Below are positions 23,173 through 35,100 of a DNA stretch of 64,000 nt, piece after piece (position 1 is the stretch's first letter; each line of letters opens with the position of its first letter). This DNA comes from Malachius bipustulatus (taxonomy: Eukaryota > Arthropoda > Insecta > Coleoptera > Melyridae). Both the position numbers and the translations under genes were made by a program. The notes beneath the pieces are model-generated. The model searched no databases and was not told the origin of the DNA. It was given only the letters and a program-made list of their open reading frames with translations. Location: assembly GCA_910589415.1 (NCBI GenBank), contig OU342635.1:13702001-13766000 (forward strand), in the 5' to 3' direction.

Positions 23173-24109
23173 CAGGGTTATGCAAATTTCATGGTGTCAG
23201 TATTGAGATATCCTAAACCATAAGAGATACAGGGTTGCTTAAATTAGAGAAAAGTTGCGCTATTTTATGGCCATCTCGAATCCGTCAAAACATGCAAGAT
23301 ATCTGTGACCGTTCCTGAAATATCCTGAAAAAACTGAAAAATCGAGAAATCTTATTTTTGGAATATCTTTCTTACCATTGGAAATTAATAAATAATTTTT
23401 TGTAGCCTTACATAAGCCGTTATAAGCTATTTATCTGACGTTTAAAAAATTTTCACAGCCGACTAGATCCCAGAGTTTTCATAGTCAACTTTCGTTTTTC
23501 TTATGGCCGCCATATTATTTTTTTATGTCGTTCGATAAGAAAAAAATAATGGAAACCAAAAACTAATAAACTTCAAAAAATAACTTTCAAAAATTTTTCT
23601 TCTTCTTTTTTTTTTTAAAAAAGACAACTTTTTAGATCGAATATCATAGAGAAATTAACAACCTATAAGGCAAGCAGTATGACTTCATATTGGCCTATTT
23701 CAGTTAAGAACTATCTGTTTTTCTTTGAAAAAAGAAGAATAAAAATTTTCCAATTTTTTTTTCTAAAATTTATTAATTTTTGGTTAACATTATTTTTTTC
23801 TTATCGAACGACATAAAAAAATAATATGGCGGCCATAAGAAAAACGAAAGTTGACTATGAACACTCTGGGATCTAGTCGGCTGTGAAAATTTTTTAAACG
23901 TCAGATAAATAGCTTATAACGGCTTATGTAAGGCTACAAAAAATTATTTATTAATTTCCAATGGTAAGAAAGATATTCCAAAAATAAGATTTCTCGATTT
24001 TTCAGTTTTTTCAGTATATTTCAGGAACGGTCACAGATATCTTGCATGTTTTGACGGATTCGAGATGGCCATAAAATAGCGCAACTTTTCTCTAATTTAA
24101 GCAACCCTG
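23173..24109. mobile_element. Foldback DNA element, right outer shell lost (copy 6)
   Basis: The palindrome runs from the inner CAGGGTTGCTTAAATTAG at 23230 to its complement ending at 24109. An additional outer left end (CAGGGTTATGCAAATTTC, 23173) has no partner on the right. Both arms carry AAGATATCTGTGACCGTTCC and the GGCCGCCATATTATTTTTTT block. TA flanks both the inner and the outer left boundaries. Related copies lie at 8875, 29282 and 50935. Confidence 0.8.
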
Positions 24110-24111
24110 TA

Positions 24112-27100
24112 TATCTATTTACCGTCTTCTATTTTAGTAACCAATTATTTCACGAACAAATGTATGGCTGCCCTAAAAATCTCAGTACTGTAACAGAAAT
24201 ACTCGTATCAGCAAAAGTAACTATTACTTACATCAACTAGGTACGTTAACACTAATTTGTACTTCATCAAACTTGAACGCTCACCAGATTATACCTATAA
24301 CTAACTTCATCATATAATATATTATCTGCTGTAAGTGAAGGAGATGGCAAATAATAAAGAGATATTCTTCTATCATCACCTTTGAAGGAATATTTCTTTA
24401 CAGTGCCGCGAAAACCCAAAAGAAAAAGGTAGAAAGACTTCTTAGAACGAAGGATCACACAAAGACTTGCTGTAGAAATATTCACAATGCTCCTGGAACA
24501 AAGTATTATTGTTATATTTTCTGTTATAAGGGCCATACCCGGCAAAGAATACGCCCGCTAATTCTCGTATATAGTGGAATAGAGAAGGTGGTTTTTTCGA
24601 CTGGAATTCATTTACGTTTCCTCGACGCAAGGCCGAGAATGAGAATCGAGCTCCAGTTGGATCGGGAAAAGAGAAGAATCGGTCCGTGGGGGTCGTACTC
24701 GAGCATAATCTGATCACATATCGGACTTGGAGTGGCATCCACGTCGAGTTCAAGAATACAAAGATTTCAATTTGGTCCTGAAATTGCCTTTCAATAAAAA
24801 AGAAAAGTGGAAAAATATATGAACACTAAACTAGATTGGCGGGACTAGTGAGTCGTCGGTTTCGTCTCATTGTGTGTCTCGGATGCTGATGCATGAAATT
24901 CCTGCTCTTCCCGCTTGAAGTATAGTCGAGGAGATGGGGTTCCTAGTGGATTACAGGAGCAGGAACAAGATATGAACCGGGAATATTTACAATATCCCCT
25001 CCATCTGCAGTACTCACTTACTTCGTTTCTTTATTAAAATAAAAACATTTAATATGCAGCGGCTAGCATCTTTGATAGTTGGAATGGTTATTACAAACAA
25101 ATTGTTATACCATTTTTTCTTGAGAATGTTGATTTTTTACCTCATTTTCGTTAGTTAACTTAGGGTCTCAACTATGTACAAGTTTTAAAGTTTTTTGAAA
25201 ATATTTACGTTAGAAAAATTATTGGCATTCACCAGCAGCAAGCAGATAGTTAATAATTTGTATTATCGATTCGTAAAACAAACAACTGTAATATTTTTGG
25301 CTATTTCAGGAATCAGCAAAAGTCTTCGCAATCTACAAGGCACTTTCATAAAAACCGATTTTTATGAGATCCACTTTTTAAGCCAGGAAAACTTAGATCG
25401 AAAAATGTTGTTCACCCACACCTAAAAAAACTGTCTGCTAACTTCATAAATGTCCAAAATTGTGTAAATATAGTTTATTTGATCATCGTTTGAAAACATT
25501 TTTGACCACCACGAAGAAAACGTTAAACTATACGCCCAGAAAAAATGTATATACATTTTTTCTTTTTTATAGTCCCTTTTTCGATTTACTTGTTTTCCAC
25601 AGTTTTTTTTAAGGGGTTCAAACGATTTCAACGGCTGGTCATTCATTTCACATGATGGTTAAAGGAGGACACGAAGTTTGCTAGGACGAAAAAATAAAAA
25701 ATGGATATATCTTATTTTTATTGGACGTGGCGGAATTTTTTATTGCGGTATTCAAACATGGAGAAACGAATCAGCAATAGAAAGTCACTATTTTCAAAAT
25801 TTTTGACTTTAAGTGAAGGTATAGCAGGGATTTTTATTTCATTTTTGCAGTTACCCTAAAACAAAAAGTGGTCAAACAAAATCATTCGGTGGTCAAATGC
25901 GGTCAAAAAATAAAGCCTGCATGATATTATTCTCCAAATGAAATAAAGTCGATGAGAAATGGTTCTTATTTTGCAGTTTAAGAGCTTTTTTCATTTGTCT
26001 AATGTTGCGTAAATGCAAAACAACATCAAAGTCGAAGGCAGGGTTATTTTACTGTTATAAACTTGCTTGATTTTTTTAAGGCCCCACTTCTACAAGTATG
26101 TATCAATCAAGATTCCTAAGGAAAATATATCATATTATTATGTGCAAAATGAAAATATTTTATTATTTTATGCTCCTCCATAAATCTCTAATAAACGCTC
26201 TTACGTAACCAAGTTTGGATAAAATGTTCACGGTTTCAAGATTTAAAACTCTCAAGAGATTTGTAGTAGACATAAATTATTATGTAAATTTTACCAGGAG
26301 GAATATAGGAATTCTATTGTTTCATAAGTTTTAAGTGCTTTAATCATCCATTTTAAATTTCTCTTTTTATTTTTAATAAACATATTTCATAAAAGAAAGC
26401 ATCTAAGTACCTAGTTAGTTGTATACGTTTAGATAAAAACTTAAATTGTGTACAATTAGTTTAAAACAAAACGATTTGGTTTTGATAATGCTGCAAGACT
26501 TTACAACGTCATTTGGTTACCTATATCAATTTTAAAATTTAACTTTAATAAAACTATAAAAATTATATCTCTGATAGTTAGACAGGCATGAAGTTAGAAT
26601 AATTAACAGTAACATAAACAAAACTTTTTTTTAATTAAGTATTACTCAAACATCATTTACAAAATTGTGTTCTCAATGATGTTGCTAAGTGAAAAAATTC
26701 CAAGTTAGACGTGAATTCAAAATCTCAAAGAGATCTTCAAAATCTCATGGGGGAGGCTGATAAAATCTCAAGAAGACTATATTAAAAAAAAAATTCACTA
26801 CTAATTTGGGGATTTTCAACAGTAGGTCGATCTCTAGATTCGCCATATAAAGTTATACTTACGTATAAAGGTATCATCTGCTGGCAAGAACGTTAAAAAT
26901 GACCATTATTAATTAATTGAAATCGTCAAGATCTATTCATGATGATACATGAAATCTCCTTGAATACAGGGTGATCCCATAAATGTGCTTTTATTTCTAT
27001 TTGACATATTTGTATATATTTTATAAAATAAGGCTACTTACTATGTTAACATTAATCTTATTCCGAAACTTTCTCCTACCTCATAAGTCTTGATATGGGC

Positions 27101-27395
27101 GCGGAATCTGAGATATTTTCGTCGCTCATTTTTCTCAATTAAACTTCTTTATTTCTGAACACAAGACTAATAGCTGGAGAAACTTATATGCGCACTGTAT
27201 CGAGGCCTACAATTTAGATAATATTATCTTGTTGTTTGCTTGAAACTTTCCAAGTGTTCCAACTTAAGATTTTACGTACAATTAACCCAAAGACATTACA
27301 ACTTAGGGAAGTTTCCCCGTGCTCGTTATAAACATTGATATTAATACTCCGGTTTCCGTTCTGCCTGACTACATGTAGCCTGGTTTTTGTTTCAG
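24112..27395. other. No gene recognised; island at about 24540-24760
   Basis: Probably an intron of the Rbp6-like gene whose exon follows. The patch at 24540-24760 is GC-richer with overlapping frames of up to about 103 codons on the - strand and no recognisable motif. A lone CAGGGTGATCCCATAAATG end lies at 26967. Confidence 0.35.
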
Positions 27396-27477
27396 AAAGC
27401 CTAAGAGAGTATTTCAGCAAGTACGGCGACATAACAGAAGTGATGGTAATGAAAGATCCCGCCACACGACGGTCGAG
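27396..27477 (+). CDS. Rbp6: Internal exon of a Musashi/Rbp6-type RNA-binding protein
   Basis: An 82-bp exon preceded by a pyrimidine-rich acceptor ending TTTCAG and followed by the donor GTAAGT. It starts with two bases that finish a codon and ends with two bases of an Arg codon (AG|G). The translation [20 protein letters not shown], continuing PATRRSR, matches the middle of RRM1 of insect Rbp6/Musashi proteins. There the loop leads into the RNP1 octamer (GFGFVTF), which would lie in the next exon. Musashi-family proteins bind mRNA and control translation, often in neural and stem cells. The residues fit Rbp6 better than Msi, though that choice rests on remembered family patterns. No other exon was found here, implying very long flanking introns. 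Only this part of the gene is visible. Confidence 0.85.
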
Positions 27478-29279
27478 GTAAGTCCTCTTTACGAACCGCT
27501 TAGAACGACTCCTTGCTGAACTCCCGAGTGTAACTTCGCGTAACTTCGCGCCTTCAGAGTTGATCAATTAACTTAAGTATGACCTCTATAATAAAAGTAT
27601 ATGTATACACTCGGTCGTTCAGTTGGGTTGCTTCTTTATCTGGCTTTACTGGAAAAAACAGAGGGAAGTGTCCGCTTCAAAATAAAGAAGTTACTTAGGT
27701 ACTGAAGTATTTATTTTCATGAAGTAAATAATAAAATACATTAAAGTACATTTTATTTTTAATTTGTTTGGAGGACATTTTTTTTTGAATTAAAAAAAAA
27801 GGTGCTTGACTTGGCTAAGTAAACCGGTAACGAAAACTAGAAAAACTTGTGCTTGAAATAATTGGCGAGTTTACTACAATAACATGATAAATAAAAATTA
27901 TATTTTTGAAAGTAAAGTGAGTACCTACTTACCCATATCTCCCTAAAGAATTGACGCATTGAAATGAAATAAATGGATTGTGTTTTTGAAAAATATTTCT
28001 AATGGAAAAAATACATTTATTATTAACAAAAACTACTTCGCGATATTTTTTTTCGTGTTTGAGCATTAATAGCTGAAGATTAATTTTCTGATCTCAATGT
28101 TTACCTATGTCAACTAATAGTTCTGGGAGTTTCATCGTGGCCGTTACCGGTCTACTAGCCAAAGCCAATCTTCCTCTAATATGAGGACGCCAAATAAACG
28201 TCCAACACAGGGAGAACTCTATTTGCCCTTTTGACGTATCGCTGCTCTAATAGATTCGGACTTGAGACGGTCCAAAACTTGAGAAACTTCAAACAACTTT
28301 ACCCACTTAGGAAATTTCATTAATTACTTATAGCCGTTACACTTAATAGGAAACAAGGAGAGGGGAAAAAACTCACTGTTATAAGTTAGTATTCCGGCTG
28401 ACATCAACAGTATGCTCTCTCCAGCTAATATCCAACTTCTTAGTTGATTAATAGGTCTTGTAATGACTTGCAATTGTACGGCGATTAGTTTGTTGGCTTT
28501 CGCGTTTTAACCCAGTAATAGTGGTGACTCGACTATGTAATAGAATTCATTGTTCAACGGATAATAATGGCTTCCTAAAAATAAAGGTGCACTATTTCTC
28601 TTGTAAAGGAATTCATTCTTTTGTGTAGAGTGTTGCGTGCTCACATAATACACCACCATAAATATGATTTCAGCGAACAGACCTCTACGGGCGATTCTTT
28701 TGAATTTCGACAGAATACTTTGTTTCGTTAATATTTATGTTGTCAACCTTCGTTTTGTTAATTCTATTAAGTCTAGTAGAATTTTTCGTAAGTATTATTT
28801 CAGAAAACTTTGTTCTTCCGGAGTTACTCTACAAATTCAGACAACTGAAACATTTCCACCAACTCGAAGAGTTTGTAAATTTTTTTTGCTCAACAATTTG
28901 CTTAAGTGCTCGCTTGCGATCATTTAGTCTCATTTAGCAGTGGACGGAACTTAATAAATCTGTAAATTTTTATAATTCTTTTGAAATTAGAAAATCACTT
29001 CTGTCTTTATGAACATTACCTACCTGATTAAACGGACAAGCTCTACTTGTAATGGAGTAGTATTTAGATAAGAATTGATGCAGGATGAGTTTGATCTGTA
29101 AAGTTACCAGTGAACAAAATGTAAAAAATTGATTATAATCAATATAAACAGCTGAGTTCCCTTCCCTCCTCTCACGTCTAAGATGAGTGAAAAATTATAG
29201 CTACAGCAGTCTTTTAAAGTCAAATTCGCTGAGCTATGTAAGTCACAGTGATCTCGATGATTTTGGAATACTATTTATA
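27478..29279. other. No gene recognised (probable Rbp6 intron)
   Basis: AT-rich, with a slightly more complex patch at about 28130-28280. Frames at 28664-28937 overlap in two phases and have no recognisable content. Confidence 0.4.
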
Positions 29280-29281
29280 TA

Positions 29282-30315
29282 CAGGCTGCACCATATTATG
29301 TCCTTCTCTATACATATTGCTATCTCGTAAACGCAGAGATAGAGGGTCGGTTAAATTAGAGAAAACATGCGCAACTTTTCGGTCATCTCTAGTCCGTCAA
29401 GACATCCAAGATATCTGTGACCGTTCCTAAAATATCCCGAAATGAAAAATCGAGATTTCTTATTTTTGTCAGATATCTTTCTTATTATTTGAACATAGGA
29501 CGGGCTTACATAAGACGGCAAGAGATATACACATTCGACGTAAAAAAAAATTTCAAAGCCGACTAGATGAGTTTTCACAGTCAACTTTCGGTTTTCTTTT
29601 TAAGGCTTTCTATAAAAATCCCTTGTAAATCAAAAATTAATTAACTTCAAAAAATTTACCAAGATTTTCATTCTTCTTTTTCAAAGAAAAACAAACATTT
29701 TTTTCGGCTGAATACGTCAATATAAAGTTATACTGCTTTTCTTATGTTTTTTTTTTCATTTCTCTATCATATTCGGTTCAAAAAAGTGACGAAAAAAATA
29801 CCGAACAACATAAAAAATAATATGTAAGCCCACAAAAAATTATTCAATAATTTCCAATAATATAAAAGATATTTTATATTAGTTATATTTTTTATATTAG
29901 TAAAAATAAGAAATCTTGATTTTTCAGTTTTTCAGGAGTTTTCAGGAACGGTCACAGATATCTTGCATGTTTTGACGAATTCGAGATGGCCACAAAATTG
30001 CGCATCTTTTCTATATTTATCCTATCCTGTATCTCACAGTGGGTATTATAAAGGCCCATTAAGTTAACGGGCAGATTTCTGTCTGTAACCGTTTTTAAAG
30101 CTAATATCGACGTTAAATTAACTTAAGTAACATTTTTGTAATCCCTATCAGGCCGAGAATTACTAAATTGCTATATTTTTCACCTAGAATTGATATACCT
30201 TTTATAGAAAGGGCCCTTGAAATCTGCCCGTTAACTTAATCAGCCTTTATAATACCCACTGTTAGTGTTTACGACGAGATAGCAATCCATATAGAGAAAA
30301 TTATGGTGCACCCTG
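29282..30315. mobile_element. Foldback DNA element with two shells (copy 7)
   Basis: The outer pair is CAGGCTGCACCATATTATG and its complement TATGGTGCACCCTG. The inner pair runs from 29342 (GAGGGTCGGTTAAATT) to about 30029. TA borders each boundary. The arms share the AAGATATCTGTGACCGTTCC block with copies at 8875 and 23173. A separate MITE (30037-30261) has inserted between the inner and outer right ends. Confidence 0.8.
30037..30261. mobile_element. Nested palindromic MITE, CAGTGGGTATTATAAAGG ends
   Basis: CAGTGGGTATTATAAAGG at the left is matched by CCTTTATAATACCCACTG at the right, and the inverted match continues through TTAAGTTAACGGGCAGATTTC. It interrupts the right arm of the foldback element at 29282-30315. 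The target-site duplication is unclear (CTCA versus TTAG flanks). Confidence 0.8.
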
Positions 30316-30317
30316 TA

Positions 30318-32924
30318 TATATGTATATGATTCGTCAAATAAATTTATATTGAAGTTCTTTCTAAAAATTTAAGCTTTTTCGACTAAATAAAACCTCAGC
30401 TTTTCATCAGACAACGAATTAATGAAAACAGATTTCATAAAAAAAACATAAAGAAATTATCTCAATCGGACGAAGAATCTTATTTTGGAACGAAGAAACA
30501 CTCTATATATTATGTAGGGGTGGAAATCTTTCCAAGATAAATCAAATTTCGATTGTTTACCCCACCCAGACAAGACTTTCACAAGCGCGTTTGTATTCAA
30601 ATCTCAGGAGTGAAATTTCTATCAAACCTCATTTAAGATAACATTTTGCTCCCGGGAGGCTACAAAGAAGCAACAACATCTATACGAACAAACTTTAATC
30701 GTGTGCGCTTTTCCACGCTTCCGTGTGATTACACAGCTAAGAATACCAAGTGAATAGAAGCTAAATATTTAGGCCTGTTCCATCAAAGTCGGATCCACCT
30801 GTGCAACTTCTCATTCGTTTTAACTCCCAATTTAAATTGATACGATCCTAAATCTTTAATGGGACACGGTTTATAATAACTTGATACGTTATAGTCATGC
30901 AGTATAGGGTAGATACTGAAACTGCCACTTATATTGGACTACATGAGAGATAATAAATTGATGTTTTATAAAAAAAGTCATCCACTTGTATCTGATTTTA
31001 CCTAATAAGGTTTTTATTTCTTGATGCTCCACTAGTCTTTTATTTGACAATAATAACTCTGTTTCAAGATATGTTAAGTGATTCCCCTATAGGTGAAAAT
31101 AATGGGTAAAATAATGCACTAGTTGGCGTTATAGATTTATGACGGTTAAGCACAACTAGACGTCAAAAAACACTCTGGTATTCCATTTTTGTGTGAGATT
31201 ATTTCAACAATTTTAGTGAATTCATCTAGATTTAAATGAAAGAATGAAAAAACTAGTCGAAAACAATTACTATACGATTCCTATTAAAATAAAAATAAAA
31301 ATAAACTGGTTATATTTTAAGAGAAATGTCACCATAGTAGTGCTACCTACTTCTTCAGCAGGAAGATTCACTATTTTTTGATAAGTTGAAAATAAATATT
31401 CTAGCGGAAAACAGGATAGAATACCCAATCAACATTTTCTTATTTATGTTCTGCATAAAATATACTCTGGAAAATAGATGACATGCTATTTAGCATGAGC
31501 ATTACCGTAACTTTAATACGGTGAAAACTTTTTTAGACTGCAGTTTTCGCCTTATAAATACAAACTTCTATCCTCTTGTAAGTTTGACCTGTCTGAATTG
31601 TTATAAACTGTATTGCAGTTTTTGTTGAGTTGCGACTAGTCCAATTCGCAGGTGGCATTAAAGCGAGAGCTCGAAGTTCTAGGACATCCAGACGAGGCAT
31701 ATTTACGAGTAATGATCTCGTGCGGGAAACACGAATTCCGGGACCTCTTCCTTTCAGTATTGGCAATTACTTTCCGGGCGATCCGGGTTCTGCAATGGAG
31801 TTGTTACAAGTTCCGGCAGTGAATGGCCTTTCTTTAGTTCGCTTGCTGATGGATTTTCAGCAGTTTTCACGGTTACTCTGCATGGAAAGAACTCATTCTT
31901 TCTCCCTGGAACTTTCTTCCCTGATTTCTACCACTGATAAAGGTATAAGGATTTATAAATACTGGGTTCTCGTTGAAAATCACCTAACGTGAATGAGGAT
32001 TTTCGTTAAGCTCCAGAATTGTTCGAAGACGTTCTAGTGCGTATTACATCATAAGTTGATAAAGTGTCTTAACTTACAACAGAAATAGATTCGAGTACTA
32101 AAATAAGGTAAAGATTTAAAGTTTTTCTAAAAATATGTGAAGTGAACTCTCGAGGCGTTAACAGTTGAAAACTGTCTTCTTATTTTGGTCTTCTTATCTT
32201 GGTGACCCAGTAGCATCTCTTTCTTATTATCACTGTGTAATAATTGGTAAACTTGACACATCGTTTTGGTGGATGAAAGGTTTTAAAGCTCGCGGAAGAA
32301 CAATATCGTTTGATCTTTATTTGTGATGTGTCAGTAGTAGTAGTACTGTAGTTAGTAGTAGTAATGCTAATTTTGAATATCATTCTTGAATTAGTTTTTT
32401 GAACGGTCATTTTTTTTTATAGCTGGTCTTTAATATCGGTAGTCAAGTGCTAAATTTGCTTACAGTAAATAATCAAAACTGGGTACAACTATATAGTAAT
32501 GGCCATAGTTTAAATGGGTAAAAAACTGACAGCGTTGTCAGCTCAATGCAAGAAAGTGGCACCGGTTTATATAAAAATATTGAAATCGAAAGGAAATTGA
32601 CATTTCTATTCTCAGGATTCTCAATTCCTAAAAAGATGAAATACTGCTTCCTCGCACCTTGCAACTGTCTAGCTAAGGGCGTAAAATTCTCAAAAGATTA
32701 TGAACTTCTAGAGACTGTACATTAAAAATTAAATGGCCATTTATCAGGGAGATCTGTGCAATTTTTGTAACATTTTCTTAATTTTAAAATTAATTAAAAA
32801 AAATTTTGGCTTTAAAATGTTCTTTATCAAGAAGGCATTATTTTATTTAACTCAATTTACGCTCTGGGTAATTCGTAACTCAAATGCAGTGACATAAGAT
32901 GTTATTTACATCAGAACACTCCTT
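30318..32924. other. No gene recognised; GC-richer island at 31630-31940
   Basis: Mostly AT-rich. Around 31630-31940 composition is higher in GC and frames are open on both strands (+ 31630-31992, - 31533-31766, plus a third + frame without ATG). A possible acceptor (TTCGCAG) lies just upstream of about 31661 and a possible donor (AAAGGTATAA) near 31940. I recognise no protein, so it is not called as a gene. It could be an unrecognised exon or a conserved non-coding element. Confidence 0.3.
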
Positions 32925-33275
32925 CTTCCTCTTCTTCAACCTGTGTCCAATTTATAAGCCTCTTCCAGGTTTTTCCATGATATGCGATTTCTTGCTAATC
33001 TCATACATTGTTCTCCTGCCACTGCCTCAACGTCATTTATCCATCTATTTTTCGGTGGGCCTGTACCTCTTGTTGTCCCTCTTGATATTCAGAGCACCGA
33101 CCGCTTTCTGGGTCCTTTTGGCTATGGATCATATTTCGCCACGTGTCAGATTCATTGTCACTTCAAGCTTGCCATTCTCTCTACAACATCCCCCATCTTG
33201 GTTTTGTCAGGTATCTGGCTATTCTTTACATCGTGTTTCAAAGTGACCCCATTCTTCTGGCTCTTTGTGCAATTC
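32925..33275 (-). pseudogene. LINE tail fragment (RTE/CR1-like)
   Basis: The - strand translation gives RPTEKWINDVEAVAGEQ (with stop codons where Trp or Arg would be expected in part of the frame), then MRLARNRISWKNLEEAY. This is the familiar C-terminal end of many arthropod LINE polyproteins, where a GRP-RW-DDVE motif precedes the terminal Trp-containing helix. A frameshift separates an upstream block (KTKMGDVVERMASLK-like) from this tail. The + strand frames at 32899-33278 are shadows. Confidence 0.65.
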
Positions 33276-33403
33276 TAAAAAAATAAACAGATTTTAAATT
33301 TGGATTGAGGGATCAAGAATTGGTTATTATAGGTGTGAACTTGGTGAAGATGTGAGAAATCAGCGGAAATGTGTGTCCGTGTTTTTCTTCTTCATGTGCC
33401 GGC

Positions 33404-33533
33404 CTATTGTCATTTTTTGATTATGTTTGACATAAAACTGTCTATTTTCTTTTTTAAATAGTATTACACTATTGTCATTTTTTGATTATGTTTGACATAA
33501 AACTGTCTATTTTCTTTTTTAAATAGTATTACA
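33404..33533. repeat. Perfect tandem duplication, 2 x 65 bp
   Basis: The 65-bp segment beginning CTATTGTCATTTTTTGATTA occurs twice, back to back, with no difference that I can see. Its perfection implies a recent event or an assembly artefact. Confidence 0.9.
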
Positions 33534-34877
33534 TTGGAATACGTTTTTAGATCATGTTTACACTGTAAAGTAATTAGATATGCTTTTGCTATTCGTATGG
33601 GTGGCTTGCGCCTTCACAACACCCAAGCTTAGACTTACGTTACTGGGGTGGAATGCTGTCTTAGAATATTATTGGAAAAATTGAAATGTTCCTAATGTGA
33701 AAAAAAAAGATCTTGGAAAGGGGTAGGACATGGGGTAGGACAAAGGGGTAGAGGAAATGTGTGGGCATAGGAGTCAGATCCATTCCATTTATTTGTTCTT
33801 GCTCTTTTGTAAATATGTACATTAAACATCATTGTTGAGGAGAAGAAATGACCGCAAAACTATAATAGCTATAATTCAAAAATGTATCCGATTTTGAGTT
33901 GGCATAAATGTTATTATTATTATTATGATTAGTAAAATTTCTCGTTGTTTAAAAATTTTGCAAGTGCATCTCCTTCTCCCGTTCTCCTACAGGCCAAAGT
34001 TTCCTATGTAGCCTGTATATCACTTGGTTGCAATAAGAACACAAAAAACTTAAAAGGACAATACAACATACAACATGGAAGCAGGTGACAACATGAATAA
34101 TTCGAGTTTAGCATTCGTTGACGTAATCGCATTGTCGCGCGATGTTAATTATATTTATCAATTGCTGTTTAGGCGATATATGCGGAAAATCTCCCTCGAC
34201 TGCCGGCTTCTGTCCGACGTTTGGTGGAGTTTAGTCCTCTCAAATGTGGATCATTAGAATAGTTCGATCGTCATTTATTATCGCAGCCATAGAGCAGGAA
34301 GCCACCGCTATTATTGCTGCGCAGGGAATGTTCCGATTAATTTCACTTCGCTCCAGCAGTATATCAAGCTGGAAAATCCGCACGGTGGGTTATGGAGTGG
34401 ATTTTACTGCTGATTGGCCGACACCAGCTTCTCCTGTATTAGTGTTTCTGACATCATACTTGTTACTTATTCTCTAAATGAGAACCTACGTAACAAAAAT
34501 ACTGCAGTATTTCGAAAAAAGGAAGGGTTAGAATAATTATTTATCATCAGATTTCGTTAATTTTTGTAAGGTCCAAAACCTTTGTATTTTTTATGTTTCT
34601 TCTTTCAAGAGAACTTAAAAATATAGTCAAGGTGCTGGGGTAGATTATTAAGAAGATGTTCATTCACTATCTACATCCCCTGTCGTATATTCCGTGGAGA
34701 GTATAAGTGGAGGGATTATATGTACGTCCTGGCTAAGTTCCATGCAGCAGCTCTCCTTAGGACGAAACAGTATCCATGTCTTCAGTTTCTAATTTTTTCT
34801 GCAAAGAACCTATAGTGGCAAGGTAAATTCAAACCTAATCCCAAGGAATCTCAAATCAAGTTTAATAGTTATCGATG
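33534..34877. other. No gene; candidate regulatory island at 34080-34440
   Basis: The part at about 34080-34440 is more complex and GC-richer, with two overlapping short frames (60 and 77 codons) and no recognisable product. It resembles a conserved non-coding stretch more than an exon. Confidence 0.3.
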
Positions 34878-34879
34878 TA

Positions 34880-35100
34880 CAGGGTGTTTCAAAACGTTAA
34901 TTTCAACCTGTGTCCTCAAATCCATCGTTTTCATCGGTGAGGTACTATGAGGGTTAGATCAGAATTACCGAAAGTCTTGATGTATGTAAAAGTTGAGAAT
35001 TTTGGTGCTATAACTTTAATAAATATCATGTTGTAACTTTCATTTAAGGCACAAAGAAAATATTACAAAATCCTAAAATAAATTTTAGAAAATTATCCGA
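34880..35100 (+). mobile_element. Single foldback-family end
   Basis: CAGGGTGTTTCAAAACGTT beside TA at 34878-34879. No matching right end was found. The downstream extent is uncertain. Confidence 0.4.
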
